From: Collimonas fungivorans
GTDB lineage: Bacteria; Pseudomonadota; Gammaproteobacteria; Burkholderiales; Burkholderiaceae_D
Direction of reading: 5' to 3'
DNA: 64,000 nucleotides
NCBI RefSeq assembly: GCF_001584145.1
Contig: NZ_CP013232.1
Coordinates: 3,658,001-3,722,000 of the forward strand
Position numbers and translations under genes: made by a program. The stretch's first letter is position 1; the number at the start of each line of letters is the position of its first letter. The notes beneath the pieces are model-generated. The model was not told where the DNA came from and searched no databases. It was given only the letters and a program-made list of their open reading frames with translations. Positions 51,196-60,339 of this stretch are shown in pieces.

Positions 51196-51909
51196 ATGTG
51201 GAACAACTATATGGATCTCGCGGTAATGCATTGGCTATCCCAATTCACCGCAATGTCAGCCCCCTTCAACCAGATCGTTCACTACATTTCCGGCTCGAAC
51301 CTGTTCAAGGGCCTGCCTGTCATCGGCATACTCTGGTATTTCTGGTTCAGGGATGCCGATCCGAAATCGGACAGCAGGCGCATCATCGTCGCCACCATGA
51401 TCGGCTGCGTGCTTGCAGTATTGATCGCCAGGACCGCGAACAATCTCGGCCCATACCAGCCGCGTCCTTTCGCCAACACGGCGCTTGCCTACCATGAACA
51501 CATCGGCCTGTCGGTGCCTGAGAGCCAGGCCTTGTATATATGGAGTTCTTTTCCCAGCGACCACGCAGCCTTGTTCTTCAGCCTGGCGACGGGAGTTTTC
51601 CTGATTTCAAGGAAAGCTGGTTCCTTGCTCTATCTGTATGTGCTGGTTTTCATCGCGCTGCCCAGGGTGTACCTCGGCTTGCACTATCCCAGCGATATTG
51701 CGGCAGGAGCGATCCTGGGAATAGCGTGTGTCGTTTTGTCGACGCGCAGCGGGGTGAGCAAGTTATACGGCGCGCGCAGTGCAACGCTGCTGGAGCGATA
51801 TCCCGCAGCCTGCCAGACAGCGCTGTTCATCGTCAGCACTGAAATAGGCATGATGTTCGGAGACGTGCGGCTGCTTCTGGAAGGGATAGTGAAATACTTT
51901 CCCAGGTAG
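51196..51909 (+). CDS. PAP2 superfamily phosphatase (undecaprenyl pyrophosphate phosphatase-like)
   Basis: A 237-residue membrane protein with five or six helices. The three PAP2 motifs are present: GPYQPRPF near residue 92, SSFPSDHAAL near 118-127 with the catalytic His, and RVYLGLHYPSDIAAG near 157-171 with the second His and Asp. AAAGGAAAATT precedes the ATG. Divergent from the EPS operon, it may recycle undecaprenyl pyrophosphate released during EPS polymerisation. Confidence 0.88.
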   Translation: MWNNYMDLAVMHWLSQFTAMSAPFNQIVHYISGSNLFKGLPVIGILWYFWFRDADPKSDSRRIIVATMIGCVLAVLIARTANNLGPYQPRPFANTALAYHEHIGLSVPESQALYIWSSFPSDHAALFFSLATGVFLISRKAGSLLYLYVLVFIALPRVYLGLHYPSDIAAGAILGIACVVLSTRSGVSKLYGARSATLLERYPAACQTALFIVSTEIGMMFGDVRLLLEGIVKYFPR

Positions 51910-52045
51910 GACGCCATCTGTCTTGCCAATATTTCTTGCGGCGTTGAACAAGCTGGTTTCCGCTCCTGCGCAAAAAACCAACTGACTTGAGCAATTTTTG
52001 TGGCCGGAGAAGTCATCAGGCTGTTCATTTCCCAACTTGATAAAG

Positions 52046-52058
52046 TTGCGTTACGCAA
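52046..52058. promoter_or_regulatory. Palindrome TTGCGTTACGCAA, candidate MarR operator 1
   Basis: Perfect five-base arms around TTA. Its centre is 22 bases from that of the second site at 52068-52080, two helical turns. Both sites are within 51 bases upstream of the MarR-GNAT start. Confidence 0.6.
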
Positions 52059-52067
52059 GTATATTGG

Positions 52068-52080
52068 TTGCATTGCGCAA
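52068..52080. promoter_or_regulatory. Palindrome TTGCATTGCGCAA, candidate MarR operator 2
   Basis: Four-base arms (TTGC, GCAA) match site 1 with central differences. It overlaps the probable RNA polymerase or ribosome loading region just before the gene, so binding would repress the gene. Confidence 0.55.
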
Positions 52081-52096
52081 CTTTATTGAGGGTGCC

Positions 52097-53080
52097 ATGA
52101 GCTACTTCAACTTTCCTGCCAAACCCAGGGAACATACTATCCTGGAATTACGCGAGTTTTCCCGGAAACTGGTGCGTGAGCTAGGTTTCATGCGGCCGTC
52201 ACTGGCGGAGAGCGATCTTGCGCCGTCGGCAGTGCACGCCATCATCGAAATCGGCCTGGTGCCCGGCATCCAGGCGCGCAACCTGGCTGGCGTGCTGCGG
52301 CTGGACAAGTCGAACACCAGCAGGCAGGTGGCGAAACTTGAAGCGCTGGGACTGATAAGGCGCGAGAACGCGGACGACGACGGCCGCTCTTTCATGCTGT
52401 ATCTGACCAATGAGGGCCAGAAACTGCGCAAGAAAATCGACCGTTTTGCCACCGACCAGGTATCCAGCGCATTGCGGCAGCTGACTCGCGCCGACCAGCA
52501 GGCGCTGGTGCGCTCCCTTGCGCTTTACACCGATGCGCTGACGCAGAACAACGCCGGCAAGGCACTGCCGCCGGGCGCATCGATAGACCAGCAGATCCTG
52601 CAAGGCTACCAGCCCGGATGCATAGGCGATATCGCCAGCTTGCATGGGCGCTACTATGCACAGACATCCGGCTTTGGTGTTTTCTTCGAAAGGAGGGTGG
52701 CGACTGAGCTGGCGGCATTTGCCCAGGCCCTGCCTTGCAATGGCAAGGCGCTCTGGCTCTATGTCGAAAACGGCAAGACGCTGGGCTCGATTGCAATAGA
52801 CGGCGACCCCGGCAGCGGCATCGCCCACCTGCGCTGGTTCATCGTCGATGACGCATTGCGCGGATCAGGCGTCGGCCGCCGCCTGCTCTCGCTTGCCATG
52901 GATTTTGTCGATCTCGGCTTCGAGCAGACATATCTGTGGACCTTCAAGGGCCTCGACACCGCGCGCCACCTGTACGAGTCGTCAGGTTTCAAGCTGACCG
53001 ACGAAGCCGAAGGATCACAGTGGGGAAGCGTGGTTGTCGAACAAAAATTCAGCCGCCGCTCCGCAAAAAAACGACGCTGA
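52097..53080 (+). CDS. MarR regulator fused to GNAT acetyltransferase
   Basis: A 327-residue protein in two parts. Residues 10-150 are a MarR winged helix (IIEIGLVPGIQARNLAGVLRLDKSNTSRQVAKLEALGLIRRENADDDGRSF). Residues 165-320 are a GNAT domain with the acetyl-CoA loop RWFIVDDALRGSGVGRRLLSLAMDF (R/Q-x-x-G-x-G/A is GSGVGRRL) and ARHLYESSGFKLTDEA. This bifunctional layout is known in proteobacteria and suggests that a metabolite is both sensed and acetylated. Two palindromes upstream suggest autorepression. The target metabolite is unknown. Confidence 0.92.
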   Translation: MSYFNFPAKPREHTILELREFSRKLVRELGFMRPSLAESDLAPSAVHAIIEIGLVPGIQARNLAGVLRLDKSNTSRQVAKLEALGLIRRENADDDGRSFMLYLTNEGQKLRKKIDRFATDQVSSALRQLTRADQQALVRSLALYTDALTQNNAGKALPPGASIDQQILQGYQPGCIGDIASLHGRYYAQTSGFGVFFERRVATELAAFAQALPCNGKALWLYVENGKTLGSIAIDGDPGSGIAHLRWFIVDDALRGSGVGRRLLSLAMDFVDLGFEQTYLWTFKGLDTARHLYESSGFKLTDEAEGSQWGSVVVEQKFSRRSAKKRR

Positions 53081-53110
53081 CATGCCAGGCGGGCCGAGGC
53101 GGCAACATCT

Positions 53111-53908
53111 TCAGAACGCCCACACCGGCTGGCGCTTTCCCAGGAAGGCGTCGATCCCCTCGCTTGCATCTTGCTCCATCATGTTGCGCGCCATGACCTC
53201 GCTGGCGTATTCGTAGGCGTCGTCCAAGGCCATCTGCCGCTGGCGGTAGAACATCGATTTACCGCAGCGCACCGCCGCCGGGCTTTTTGCCACGATTTCC
53301 CCCACCTTGCGGTCTATCGCAGCGTCCAGTTCGTCTTCAGCTACGGCTTCATTGATCAGCCCCCATTCAGCCGCCGTGGCGGCGTCGATGAAGCGTCCGG
53401 TGACCAGCATGTCGAATGCGCGCTTTGGTGAAATATTGCGCGACAGGGCGACCGCCGGCGTCGAACAGAACAAGCCGACATTGATGCCGGAGACGGCAAA
53501 CCGTGCAGTTTCCGAGGCGATCGCCAGGTCGCAGCTGGCGACCAGCTGGCAGCCGGCGGCAGTGGCGACGCCATGCACCCGCGCGATCACCGGCACCGGC
53601 AAGGCCTGGATGCTTTGCATCAGCCGGCTGCAGCGAAGAAACAGCTGCCGGTAGTAATCCAGCTGCGGATGACTGCGCATTTCCCGCAAATCGTGCCCGG
53701 CACAAAAGGCTTTGCCGGCGCCGGCCAGGATTACGCAGCGGATGGCGGGATCGGCGGCGATGACATCGATCTCGTGTTGCAAGGCGTCGAGCAGCGCCTC
53801 GGACAAGGCATTGAATTGCAGCGGCCGCTGCATCCGCAGCGTCGCCACGCCGTTGCTGTTTTCCCTCAGCAGCATGGGTTCCGCCAAAAGGTTAACTTGA
53901 TCCATCAT
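53111..53908 (-). CDS. Enoyl-CoA hydratase/isomerase family protein
   Basis: A 265-residue crotonase. The CoA pocket and oxyanion hole are in RCVILAGAGKAFCAGHDLREM and HGVATAAGCQLVASCDLAIA (Gly-Gly equivalents Ala-Gly), and the C-terminal helix is at GIDAFLGKRQPVW. GGGAGC is well spaced for ATG 53908; earlier ATGs at 53956 and 53944 would add an unconserved tail. The Glu-type catalytic residue of classical hydratases is not obvious, so it may be an isomerase or of other specificity. It stands alone, convergent to the MarR-GNAT gene. Confidence 0.88.
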   Translation of the reverse strand: MMDQVNLLAEPMLLRENSNGVATLRMQRPLQFNALSEALLDALQHEIDVIAADPAIRCVILAGAGKAFCAGHDLREMRSHPQLDYYRQLFLRCSRLMQSIQALPVPVIARVHGVATAAGCQLVASCDLAIASETARFAVSGINVGLFCSTPAVALSRNISPKRAFDMLVTGRFIDAATAAEWGLINEAVAEDELDAAIDRKVGEIVAKSPAAVRCGKSMFYRQRQMALDDAYEYASEVMARNMMEQDASEGIDAFLGKRQPVWAF

Positions 53909-53979
53909 ATGCTCCCGAGCCGAATGGTTGATCCGATCTGTCATGCGCCGGATCATTTTACCGCGCCAATCGATTGCCT

Positions 53980-54939
53980 CTATTGAATTGACGCCTGATC
54001 TCGCTGTTCGATTTGTTTGACGTGGTGCGACGTCTGCGGCTTGATGAACAAGGCAACCACCGATGGATGTTTTTCCAGCACGCGCTTTTCCAGTTCAATC
54101 ACACAAGCTTCTATGTCCGGCGAGCGGAATTCATCCGTGAATTCCAGGCTGAGCGCAGCCAATATCTGCTGCGGCGCCAGATGCACTGTGACGAGGTGAT
54201 GGGCGTGCACCACGCCATCGACATCTCCGGCTATGCGCAAGATCGAATCAAGCGTACTTTGATGTGCGCTTTCGCCGATCAGCAGGCCTTTGGTTTCACG
54301 CGCCAGTATCAGTGCAGTTGCCGCCAGCACAAGGCCGATCAGTATCGACGCGATGCCGTCCAGCACCGGCAGTTTTAGCGTGACCGAACAATACACGCCG
54401 GCAAAAGCGATCAGCAAGCCGACCAGGGCGGCGCTATCCTCCAGCAGCACGATGAAAGAAGGCGGATCCTTGCTGCGCCGGACCGCCGGCAACAAGCCTA
54501 TGCCGGGCCTGCCTTGTTTAAATTTGCGCAGCGTGAACCACCATGAACTGCCTTCGAACAGGGCCGATAACGCTAGCACTGCATAATTGACATGTACGTC
54601 CTGGATCGCTTGCGGTTGCGGCACATGCGTGACGCCTTCGTAGATGGATACCCCGGCCCCCAGGGTGAAAATCAGAAGTGCGACCACGAAGCTCCAGAAA
54701 TATATCTCGCGGCCATGGCCAAGCGGATGATCGCGGTCAGGCCCGCCGGCGCTGCGGCGCATGCCATACAGCAGCAGGATTTCATTGCCTGTGTCGACCA
54801 GCGAATGAATGCCTTCGCTCAGCATGGCGGAACTGCCGGTCCAGGCAGCGGCCACGAATTTGGTGACGGCGACCAGCAAGTTGCCGGCAAGCGCAACATA
54901 GATGATCGTGCGCGATGAATTTCCTGAGGGAACAGCCAT
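53980..54939 (-). CDS. Cation diffusion facilitator family transporter
   Basis: A 319-residue CDF metal exporter with about six transmembrane helices. Metal-site pattern H-x3-D in SEGIHSLVDTGNE (helix 2, near residue 45) is present; helix 5 has a matching site region SILIGLVLAATALILARET. A C-terminal cytoplasmic domain follows (VHAHHLVTVHLAPQQILAAL). Likely Zn2+ or Mn2+/Fe2+ efflux in exchange for protons. The second site in helix 5 lacks the usual H-x3-D as written, so specificity is uncertain. Confidence 0.9.
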   Translation of the reverse strand: MAVPSGNSSRTIIYVALAGNLLVAVTKFVAAAWTGSSAMLSEGIHSLVDTGNEILLLYGMRRSAGGPDRDHPLGHGREIYFWSFVVALLIFTLGAGVSIYEGVTHVPQPQAIQDVHVNYAVLALSALFEGSSWWFTLRKFKQGRPGIGLLPAVRRSKDPPSFIVLLEDSAALVGLLIAFAGVYCSVTLKLPVLDGIASILIGLVLAATALILARETKGLLIGESAHQSTLDSILRIAGDVDGVVHAHHLVTVHLAPQQILAALSLEFTDEFRSPDIEACVIELEKRVLEKHPSVVALFIKPQTSHHVKQIEQRDQASIQ

Positions 54940-55181
54940 GATATTTCAAGAAAATGCGTTCAATAAAATGCGTCCAAAAAAATGCGAGCGCTGGACCGGA
55001 TGATATTCAAGCAACAAAACCTGGCTCCAATGCTGTTTCCACCGGAAGATGAAAATACGATATCGGACGATCTCGCCGCGGTCTGTACGCTGAGTAACAA
55101 AAAGACCGGGCAAAGACACGCGGCCATTTTCCAGATAAAGTAGTTCGGGCGTTTCCCCACTTTTACCTAACGGAGATCGTC

Positions 55182-55733
55182 ATGAGTCAATACAAGATCG
55201 CAGTAGTCGTCGGCAGCCTTCGCCGCGATTCATTCAACCGCAAGCTGGCCAGCGCCATCGCCAGGCTGGCGCCGTCGGACTTCGTATTCGAGCAGTTGCA
55301 GATCGATGACCTGCCCCACTACAACCAGGATGACGACGGCAACCAGGCGGCGCCGGTCAAGCGGCTCAAGGCCGCCGTCAGCGGCGCCCAGGGGCTGCTG
55401 TTCGTGACGGCCGAATATAACCGCTCGATTCCCGGCGTATTGAAGAATGCGATCGACCAGGCCTCCCGCCCCTATGGCCAGAGCGCCTGGAAAGGCAAAC
55501 CCGCCGGCATCTTGGGAGTATCGGTCGGCGCCGTCGGCACAGCGCTGGCGCAACAGCATTTGCGCAACGTCCTGGCCTACCTGGATGCGCCGACGCTGGG
55601 TCAGCCAGAGGCCTTCATCCAGGCCAAGGATGGCTTGTTCGATGACGCTGGCAATATCGGCGAGGACAGCAAGAAATTCCTCCAGGCCTGGATGGACAGT
55701 TATGTCGCCTGGGTAAAAAAACACAACGCCTGA
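55182..55733 (+). CDS. NADPH-dependent FMN reductase (ChrR/azoreductase-like)
   Basis: A 183-residue flavodoxin-fold quinone/chromate reductase. KIAVVVGSLRRDSFNRKLA carries the FMN phosphate loop, and the P-loop partner is LLFVTAEYNRSIPGVLKNAIDQASRP near residues 70-95. CGGAGATCGTC is upstream. It reduces quinones or other electrophiles by two electrons using NAD(P)H, which protects against oxidative stress. It stands alone. Confidence 0.92.
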   Translation: MSQYKIAVVVGSLRRDSFNRKLASAIARLAPSDFVFEQLQIDDLPHYNQDDDGNQAAPVKRLKAAVSGAQGLLFVTAEYNRSIPGVLKNAIDQASRPYGQSAWKGKPAGILGVSVGAVGTALAQQHLRNVLAYLDAPTLGQPEAFIQAKDGLFDDAGNIGEDSKKFLQAWMDSYVAWVKKHNA

Positions 55734-55747
55734 GGAACCGCTGCCGC

Positions 55748-56092
55748 TCAACCCTGGCTTGCGCGGCGGGCGCCCAGCGCATGCTCCAGCTGCGCCTTGT
55801 TCATCTTGGAACGTCCCTTCACGCCGCGCTGCCTGGCCTCGTTATAAAGTTGCGCGAAAGTGCGGCCGCCGGCGCCGCGGTGCGAGCGCAGGCCACCGCG
55901 CCGGCCGGCCGAGATATCTTTCAGCGACGAACTGCTGGCCTGTTCCGCCTCGCCATGCTGCGCCCTTTCCTTGTTGACGGTGCGGGCGGCGATTTCTTCC
56001 GCGAGCTGTTTGCGTTTGCCGTGCTTGACCAGGCTTTCCTTGATATGCGCGTACTGGCGTTCGCGCTTCTTGCTCCATGCATTTACCGGCAT
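55748..56092 (-). CDS. Small basic Rho_N-like protein
   Basis: A 114-residue, very basic protein starting MPVNAWSKKRERQYAHIKESL (GAAAGGAATTG upstream). The KRERQYAHIKESLVKHGK helix resembles proteins often labelled plasmid stabilisation protein in Burkholderiales. The C-terminal TFAQLYNEARQRGVKGRSKM-NKAQLEHAL resembles the Rho termination factor N-terminal (SAP-like) helical domain. A nucleic-acid-binding role is likely; the exact function is unknown. No toxin partner is beside it. Confidence 0.7.
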   Translation of the reverse strand: MPVNAWSKKRERQYAHIKESLVKHGKRKQLAEEIAARTVNKERAQHGEAEQASSSSLKDISAGRRGGLRSHRGAGGRTFAQLYNEARQRGVKGRSKMNKAQLEHALGARRASQG

Positions 56093-56405
56093 GACAATTC
56101 CTTTCAAAAAAACAAATTGAATGATTTGCCCCGGCGGCGATGGCGACACGCTGCCAGGATCCGATGCCCGATAAGTCAAGTTATAAAACGTATCGGGCCG
56201 CGGATCGGTGCGTTATTCAACATTGCATCGAATCTTTTCTGCAGTGATGGCAAAACAAAGGAGCTTGCTTCCCCTGCCCGCTTTGTTGGCCAGCGTACAG
56301 ATCATGCCGCGCAGGTTCCCCATACTGGCAGCTCCGGCGTGGCTGCCGGCCTGCGCAGTCATTCAGAATCAACAACGTTTTGCCGTAGCGCGAGGAGGTA
56401 TTGCC

Positions 56406-57746
56406 ATCGATCAATCAATCATCTGGTACCTGATCGTCGGCGCCTTGCTGTTGTCCATGGGCTTGATGGCTTCCTTGCTGGATCGCCTGCCCATCAGCCC
56501 GGCCATGTTTTACCTGCCTGTCGGTTACATCCTCGGGCCTGCGGTGAGCGGCCTGATCAATGTCGCGCCGGCCCAGCACGCCGAATTGCTGACGACGCTA
56601 GCCAAGCTGGCGCTGTTGCTGTCGCTGTTTACTGTCGGCTTGAAACTGCGCCTGCCGTTTCGCGACCACATCTGGCACCTGCCGCTGCGGCTGGGTGTGC
56701 TGGCGATGCTGGTCACGATTCCCTTGGTGACGCTGGCCGGCCTGTTCATCTTCAATTTGCCGCTGGGCGCGGCAATCCTGCTGGGCGGCATCCTGGCGCC
56801 GACCGACCCGGTGCTGGCCTCCGACGTCCAGATCAAGCACGTCAGCGACCGCGACCGCATCCGCTACAGCCTGACCGGAGAAGGCGGCCTGAACGACGGC
56901 ACCGCCTTTCCCTTCGTCATGCTTGGCTTGTCCCTGCTCGGCGTGCCCGCGGCTGCCGCTTACACCAACGATTACGCGCTGCTGCATATCGCCTGGGGCG
57001 TGGCCGCGGGACTGGTCGGCGGCTGGTTTCTCGGCTGGCTGCTGGGACGCCTGGTAGTCGGCTTGCGGCGGCAGTTCCGGCTGGCGCTGGGAATGGAGGA
57101 ATTCCTTGGCATCGGCCTGATCGCGCTGGCCTATGGCGCAACTGAGTTAGTACATGGCATCGGCTTCCTGGCAGTGTTCGCCGCCGGCCTGGCGATGCGG
57201 CGCATCGAGTCGACCAATAGCGGCCAGCAAGGAGTGGATCCCGATCAGTCCCCGACCGTGGCGCATATCCCCCAGGCGAGCGATAAAGAAGAAGTGGCGA
57301 CCCATCCGGCCAAGGCCTCTGCCTACATGACGGAAACGGTGCTCGGCTTTAACATGCAACTGGAGCAGTTTGCCGAATTCCTGATGGTGACCCTGACCGG
57401 CATCCTGCTGTCGCATATCGGCTTTTCCGCGGCTGGTGCGCTGCTTGCCTTGCTATTGTTTTTTGTGATCCGGCCGCTTTCGGTTGCACTGGCCCTGACA
57501 GGCGCCGACGTCACGCCTTTGCAGCGGCGCCTGATGGCGTGGTTTGGCATCAAGGGCATAGGCTCCCTGTATTACCTGGTGTTCGCGCTGCAATACCGCT
57601 GGACCGCGCCCGACGGCTACCGCTCTGCTGCGCTGGCGCCGCACATCAGCTCGATGGTGCTGACAGTGGTGGCGATGTCGATCGTCATGCACGGCATTTC
57701 GTCGACACCGCTGATGGACATGTACCAGCGCCGCCGCCGGCGCTGA
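56406..57746 (+). CDS. CPA1 family cation/proton antiporter, apparent AUC start
   Basis: About 446 residues with twelve hydrophobic helices, the first directly after the likely start (IDQSIIWYLIVGALLLSMGL). TDPVLASD near residue 140 holds the paired Asp of the ion site; GEGGLNDGTAFPFVMLGLSLL follows. The frame is open upstream to ATGs at 56208, 56247 and 56304, but those would add an unhydrophobic, unconserved tail, while GAGGAGGT is six bases before ATC at 56406. I therefore place the start at ATC as a rare codon; ATG 56247 is the conventional alternative. It exchanges Na+ or K+ for H+. Confidence 0.8.
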   Translation: MDQSIIWYLIVGALLLSMGLMASLLDRLPISPAMFYLPVGYILGPAVSGLINVAPAQHAELLTTLAKLALLLSLFTVGLKLRLPFRDHIWHLPLRLGVLAMLVTIPLVTLAGLFIFNLPLGAAILLGGILAPTDPVLASDVQIKHVSDRDRIRYSLTGEGGLNDGTAFPFVMLGLSLLGVPAAAAYTNDYALLHIAWGVAAGLVGGWFLGWLLGRLVVGLRRQFRLALGMEEFLGIGLIALAYGATELVHGIGFLAVFAAGLAMRRIESTNSGQQGVDPDQSPTVAHIPQASDKEEVATHPAKASAYMTETVLGFNMQLEQFAEFLMVTLTGILLSHIGFSAAGALLALLLFFVIRPLSVALALTGADVTPLQRRLMAWFGIKGIGSLYYLVFALQYRWTAPDGYRSAALAPHISSMVLTVVAMSIVMHGISSTPLMDMYQRRRRR

Positions 57747-57747
57747 A

Positions 57748-59121
57748 TCAGGCCCGACCGGCCTGGCGGTAGCTTGCCGCAGGATGCCTGGCGGGCAAGG
57801 TGGGTTGGCCGGCCTCGAACAGTTTCTCGCGCAGCGTGCCGTCTTCATACTCCAGCTTGTAAGAACCGCGCGCCTGCAACTCGGGGATCACCAGGTTGAC
57901 GAAATCTTCAAAACTCTCCGGCGCCACCGTGCGCGTCAGGTTGAAACCGTCGATATCCGTGTCCCTTACCCACGCCTCCAACTGGTCCGCCACCTGCTGC
58001 GGCGAACCGACGATGGTCACATAACGGCCGCCCAACGCCAGCTGGTCGAGCAGCTTGCGTACTGTCCAGCCGGCGTCCGCCGCCGTCACCGCCTTGGCGG
58101 AAGACTGGATCGCGTTGCTGCTGGCCGGCTTGATGGCTTCGTCGATGCCATAAGCCGAAAAATCAAAACCGGTGCCGCTGGCAAAATGCGCCAGGCCCGC
58201 CTCCGGGTTGGCATGGCGGCAGTATTCGGCATATTTCTCGCGCGCCTCGGCCGCGGTCGGCGCCACGATCACGGAGATGCCCATGAAGATTTTCAGGTCT
58301 TCCCGCCGGCGGCCCGCCAGCTGCGCCTGGTCGCGCAAATCGCTGACCAGCTTGCGCGCGGCTTCCGGCTTCTGGCTGGAGATGAATACGCATTCGGCAT
58401 GGGCCGCCGCGAACTGCTGGCCGCGGTCGGAAGCGCCGGCCTGGTATAGCACCGGCGTACGCTGCGGCGACGGCTCGCTCAGGTGATAGCCGTCCACCTG
58501 GTAGTATTCTCCGCGATGACTGATGCGGTGCACCTTGGCAGGATCGGCATATACCCTGCGCTGGCGGTCGCGCAATACGGCGCCGTCTTCCCAGCTGCCT
58601 TCCCACAATTTGTACAGCACCTGCATGAATTCTTCGGCGCGCTCGTAACGCGCATCGTGTTCCGGCTGTTGGCTCAGGCCCATGGCGCGCGCTGCGCTGT
58701 CCAGGTAGCCAGTGACGATATTCCAGCCTATCCTGCCGCGCGTCAGGTGATCCAGGGTCGACATGCGGCGCGCGAACAGGTACGGCGCTTCGTAGGTCAG
58801 GTTGACGGTGACGCCGAAACCAAGATTCTTGGTCACCGCGGCCATCGCCGATACCAGCAGCAGCGGATCGTTGACCGGCAGCTGTATCGATTCGCGCAAG
58901 GTGAGGTCGGCCGAGCCTTGATAGACATCGTAGACGCCGACGATGTCGGCCAGGAACAGGCCGTCGAACTTGCCGCGCTCCAGCAGCCTGGCTTGTTCAG
59001 TCCAGTATTCGATGCTGGTGTAGTCGCTGGAGCGGTCGCGCGGGTGGGTCCACAGGCCATGGTTGATATGCCCTACGCAGTTCATGTTGAACGCATTAAG
59101 GCGGATTTGTTTCTTCGGCAT
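57748..59121 (-). CDS. LLM-class flavin-dependent monooxygenase (NtaA/SnaA/DszA type)
   Basis: A 457-residue FMNH2-dependent monooxygenase of the NtaA/DszA group. RLNAFNMNCVGHINHGLWTHP near the N-terminus and FDGLFLADIVGVYDVYQGS, NLGFGVTVNLTYEAPYLFARRMSTLDHLTRGRIGWNIVTGYLD are the family's FMN/TIM-barrel landmarks. It would oxidise an organosulfur compound or a chelator using FMNH2 from a separate reductase. It is last of an operon with two SfnB-type flavoproteins (two bases after the second), which points to sulfur scavenging. Confidence 0.92.
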   Translation of the reverse strand: MPKKQIRLNAFNMNCVGHINHGLWTHPRDRSSDYTSIEYWTEQARLLERGKFDGLFLADIVGVYDVYQGSADLTLRESIQLPVNDPLLLVSAMAAVTKNLGFGVTVNLTYEAPYLFARRMSTLDHLTRGRIGWNIVTGYLDSAARAMGLSQQPEHDARYERAEEFMQVLYKLWEGSWEDGAVLRDRQRRVYADPAKVHRISHRGEYYQVDGYHLSEPSPQRTPVLYQAGASDRGQQFAAAHAECVFISSQKPEAARKLVSDLRDQAQLAGRRREDLKIFMGISVIVAPTAAEAREKYAEYCRHANPEAGLAHFASGTGFDFSAYGIDEAIKPASSNAIQSSAKAVTAADAGWTVRKLLDQLALGGRYVTIVGSPQQVADQLEAWVRDTDIDGFNLTRTVAPESFEDFVNLVIPELQARGSYKLEYEDGTLREKLFEAGQPTLPARHPAASYRQAGRA

Positions 59122-59123
59122 GT

Positions 59124-60335
59124 TCAGATGGCGCCGTGGCGCGGCGGATTTTTATTGTTCAGGTAATAGTTGCCGACAGCATGATATTTCCAGCGCACCG
59201 GATCGTGCAGCGTGTGGGTGCGTGCGTTGCGCCAGTGACGGTCAAGGTTGTGCTCGGACAAGGTGGCCTGGGTGCCGGCCAGCTCGAACAGCTTGCTGCC
59301 GGCCGCCAGCGATATTTCAGTCGTCAGCACGCGCGCCTCGGCCACCGCGATTGAAGCGGCGGCAACGCTGTCAACGTCCGGCTCCGCTGCAGCACGGTCC
59401 ACCGCTTCGCCGGCCAGTTCAAGCAACGCTTCGGCGCCGGCCAGGCGCACCGCCAGGTCACCAAATTCACGCACGGTCAACGGATCGTCTATCGCACGCT
59501 CGACCTTGCTGTCGATCCAGGCGCGTGAGCGGCTACGCACGAATACCGCCGCATCGTGCAGCGCAGCGCGGGCGATGCCGACATCGATTGCCGCATGCAG
59601 CAATTGCGCCACCGGCCCCAGCGACGTCGGACGCTCGAAAGCGCTCTGGAACGGCAGCACCTCGTCCGCCTCGACCCGCACATTGTCCAGCACCACCGAA
59701 CCGCTGCCGGTAGTGCGCTGGCCGAAACCGGACCAATCGTCGATCACGTTGACGCCGGCCGCATCGCGTTTGACGATCGCCAGCTGCTGCACGCCATCGT
59801 CGCCGATCACCGACACCGGGATCCGATGCGCATACAGCGCGCCGGTCGCATAAAATTTGCGGCCGTTGATGCGGAAACCATCGCCCTCCTTGCTCAGGCG
59901 AGTGCGCCGTTCCTGCGAAGTGCGGGTGCCGAGTTCCGCCAGCGCATTGCCGAAACGTTCGCCGGCCAGGATCCGTTCGAAATAAAAACGCTTTTGCGTT
60001 TCACTGCCGTTGACGCGCAGGATCTCGACTGCATAAAAATGATTCTGCGGAATCTGCCCCAGCGAACCGTCGGCTGCGGCAATGGTGGCGATCACTTCAG
60101 CCAGCGTGGCAAACGAGACCCCGGCCCCGCCATAAGCGCGCGGCACGGAAATCCCCCACAGGCCCGAACGGGAAAACTGTTCCAGCTCATTCAGCGGCAG
60201 CTGCCGTTCGCGATCGCGCAGGCTGGCTTCCTTGCTGAACGAAGCTGCCAGCGCGCGTGCCGCGGCCAACGCCTGGATATCGTCGAGGATGCGCACCACC
60301 GGACCTTCGGCGGCCTTGATAGGGCTAGTAGTCAT
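59124..60335 (-). CDS. SfnB-like acyl-CoA dehydrogenase family flavoprotein, copy 2
   Basis: A 403-residue acyl-CoA dehydrogenase fold protein of the sulfur acquisition oxidoreductase (SfnB) family. WGISVPRAYGGAGVSFATLAEVI and RRTRLSKEGDGFRINGRKFYATGA belong to the FAD/substrate cleft; the C-terminal LDRHWRNARTHTLHDPVRWKYHAVGNYYLN is the SfnB family tail. It resembles the neighbouring copy 1 closely in order and motifs, so the pair arose by tandem duplication. It may desaturate or oxygenate an organosulfur compound with FMN/FAD. The start is ATG 60335. Confidence 0.88.
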   Translation of the reverse strand: MTTSPIKAAEGPVVRILDDIQALAAARALAASFSKEASLRDRERQLPLNELEQFSRSGLWGISVPRAYGGAGVSFATLAEVIATIAAADGSLGQIPQNHFYAVEILRVNGSETQKRFYFERILAGERFGNALAELGTRTSQERRTRLSKEGDGFRINGRKFYATGALYAHRIPVSVIGDDGVQQLAIVKRDAAGVNVIDDWSGFGQRTTGSGSVVLDNVRVEADEVLPFQSAFERPTSLGPVAQLLHAAIDVGIARAALHDAAVFVRSRSRAWIDSKVERAIDDPLTVREFGDLAVRLAGAEALLELAGEAVDRAAAEPDVDSVAAASIAVAEARVLTTEISLAAGSKLFELAGTQATLSEHNLDRHWRNARTHTLHDPVRWKYHAVGNYYLNNKNPPRHGAI

Positions 60336-60339
60336 GATT

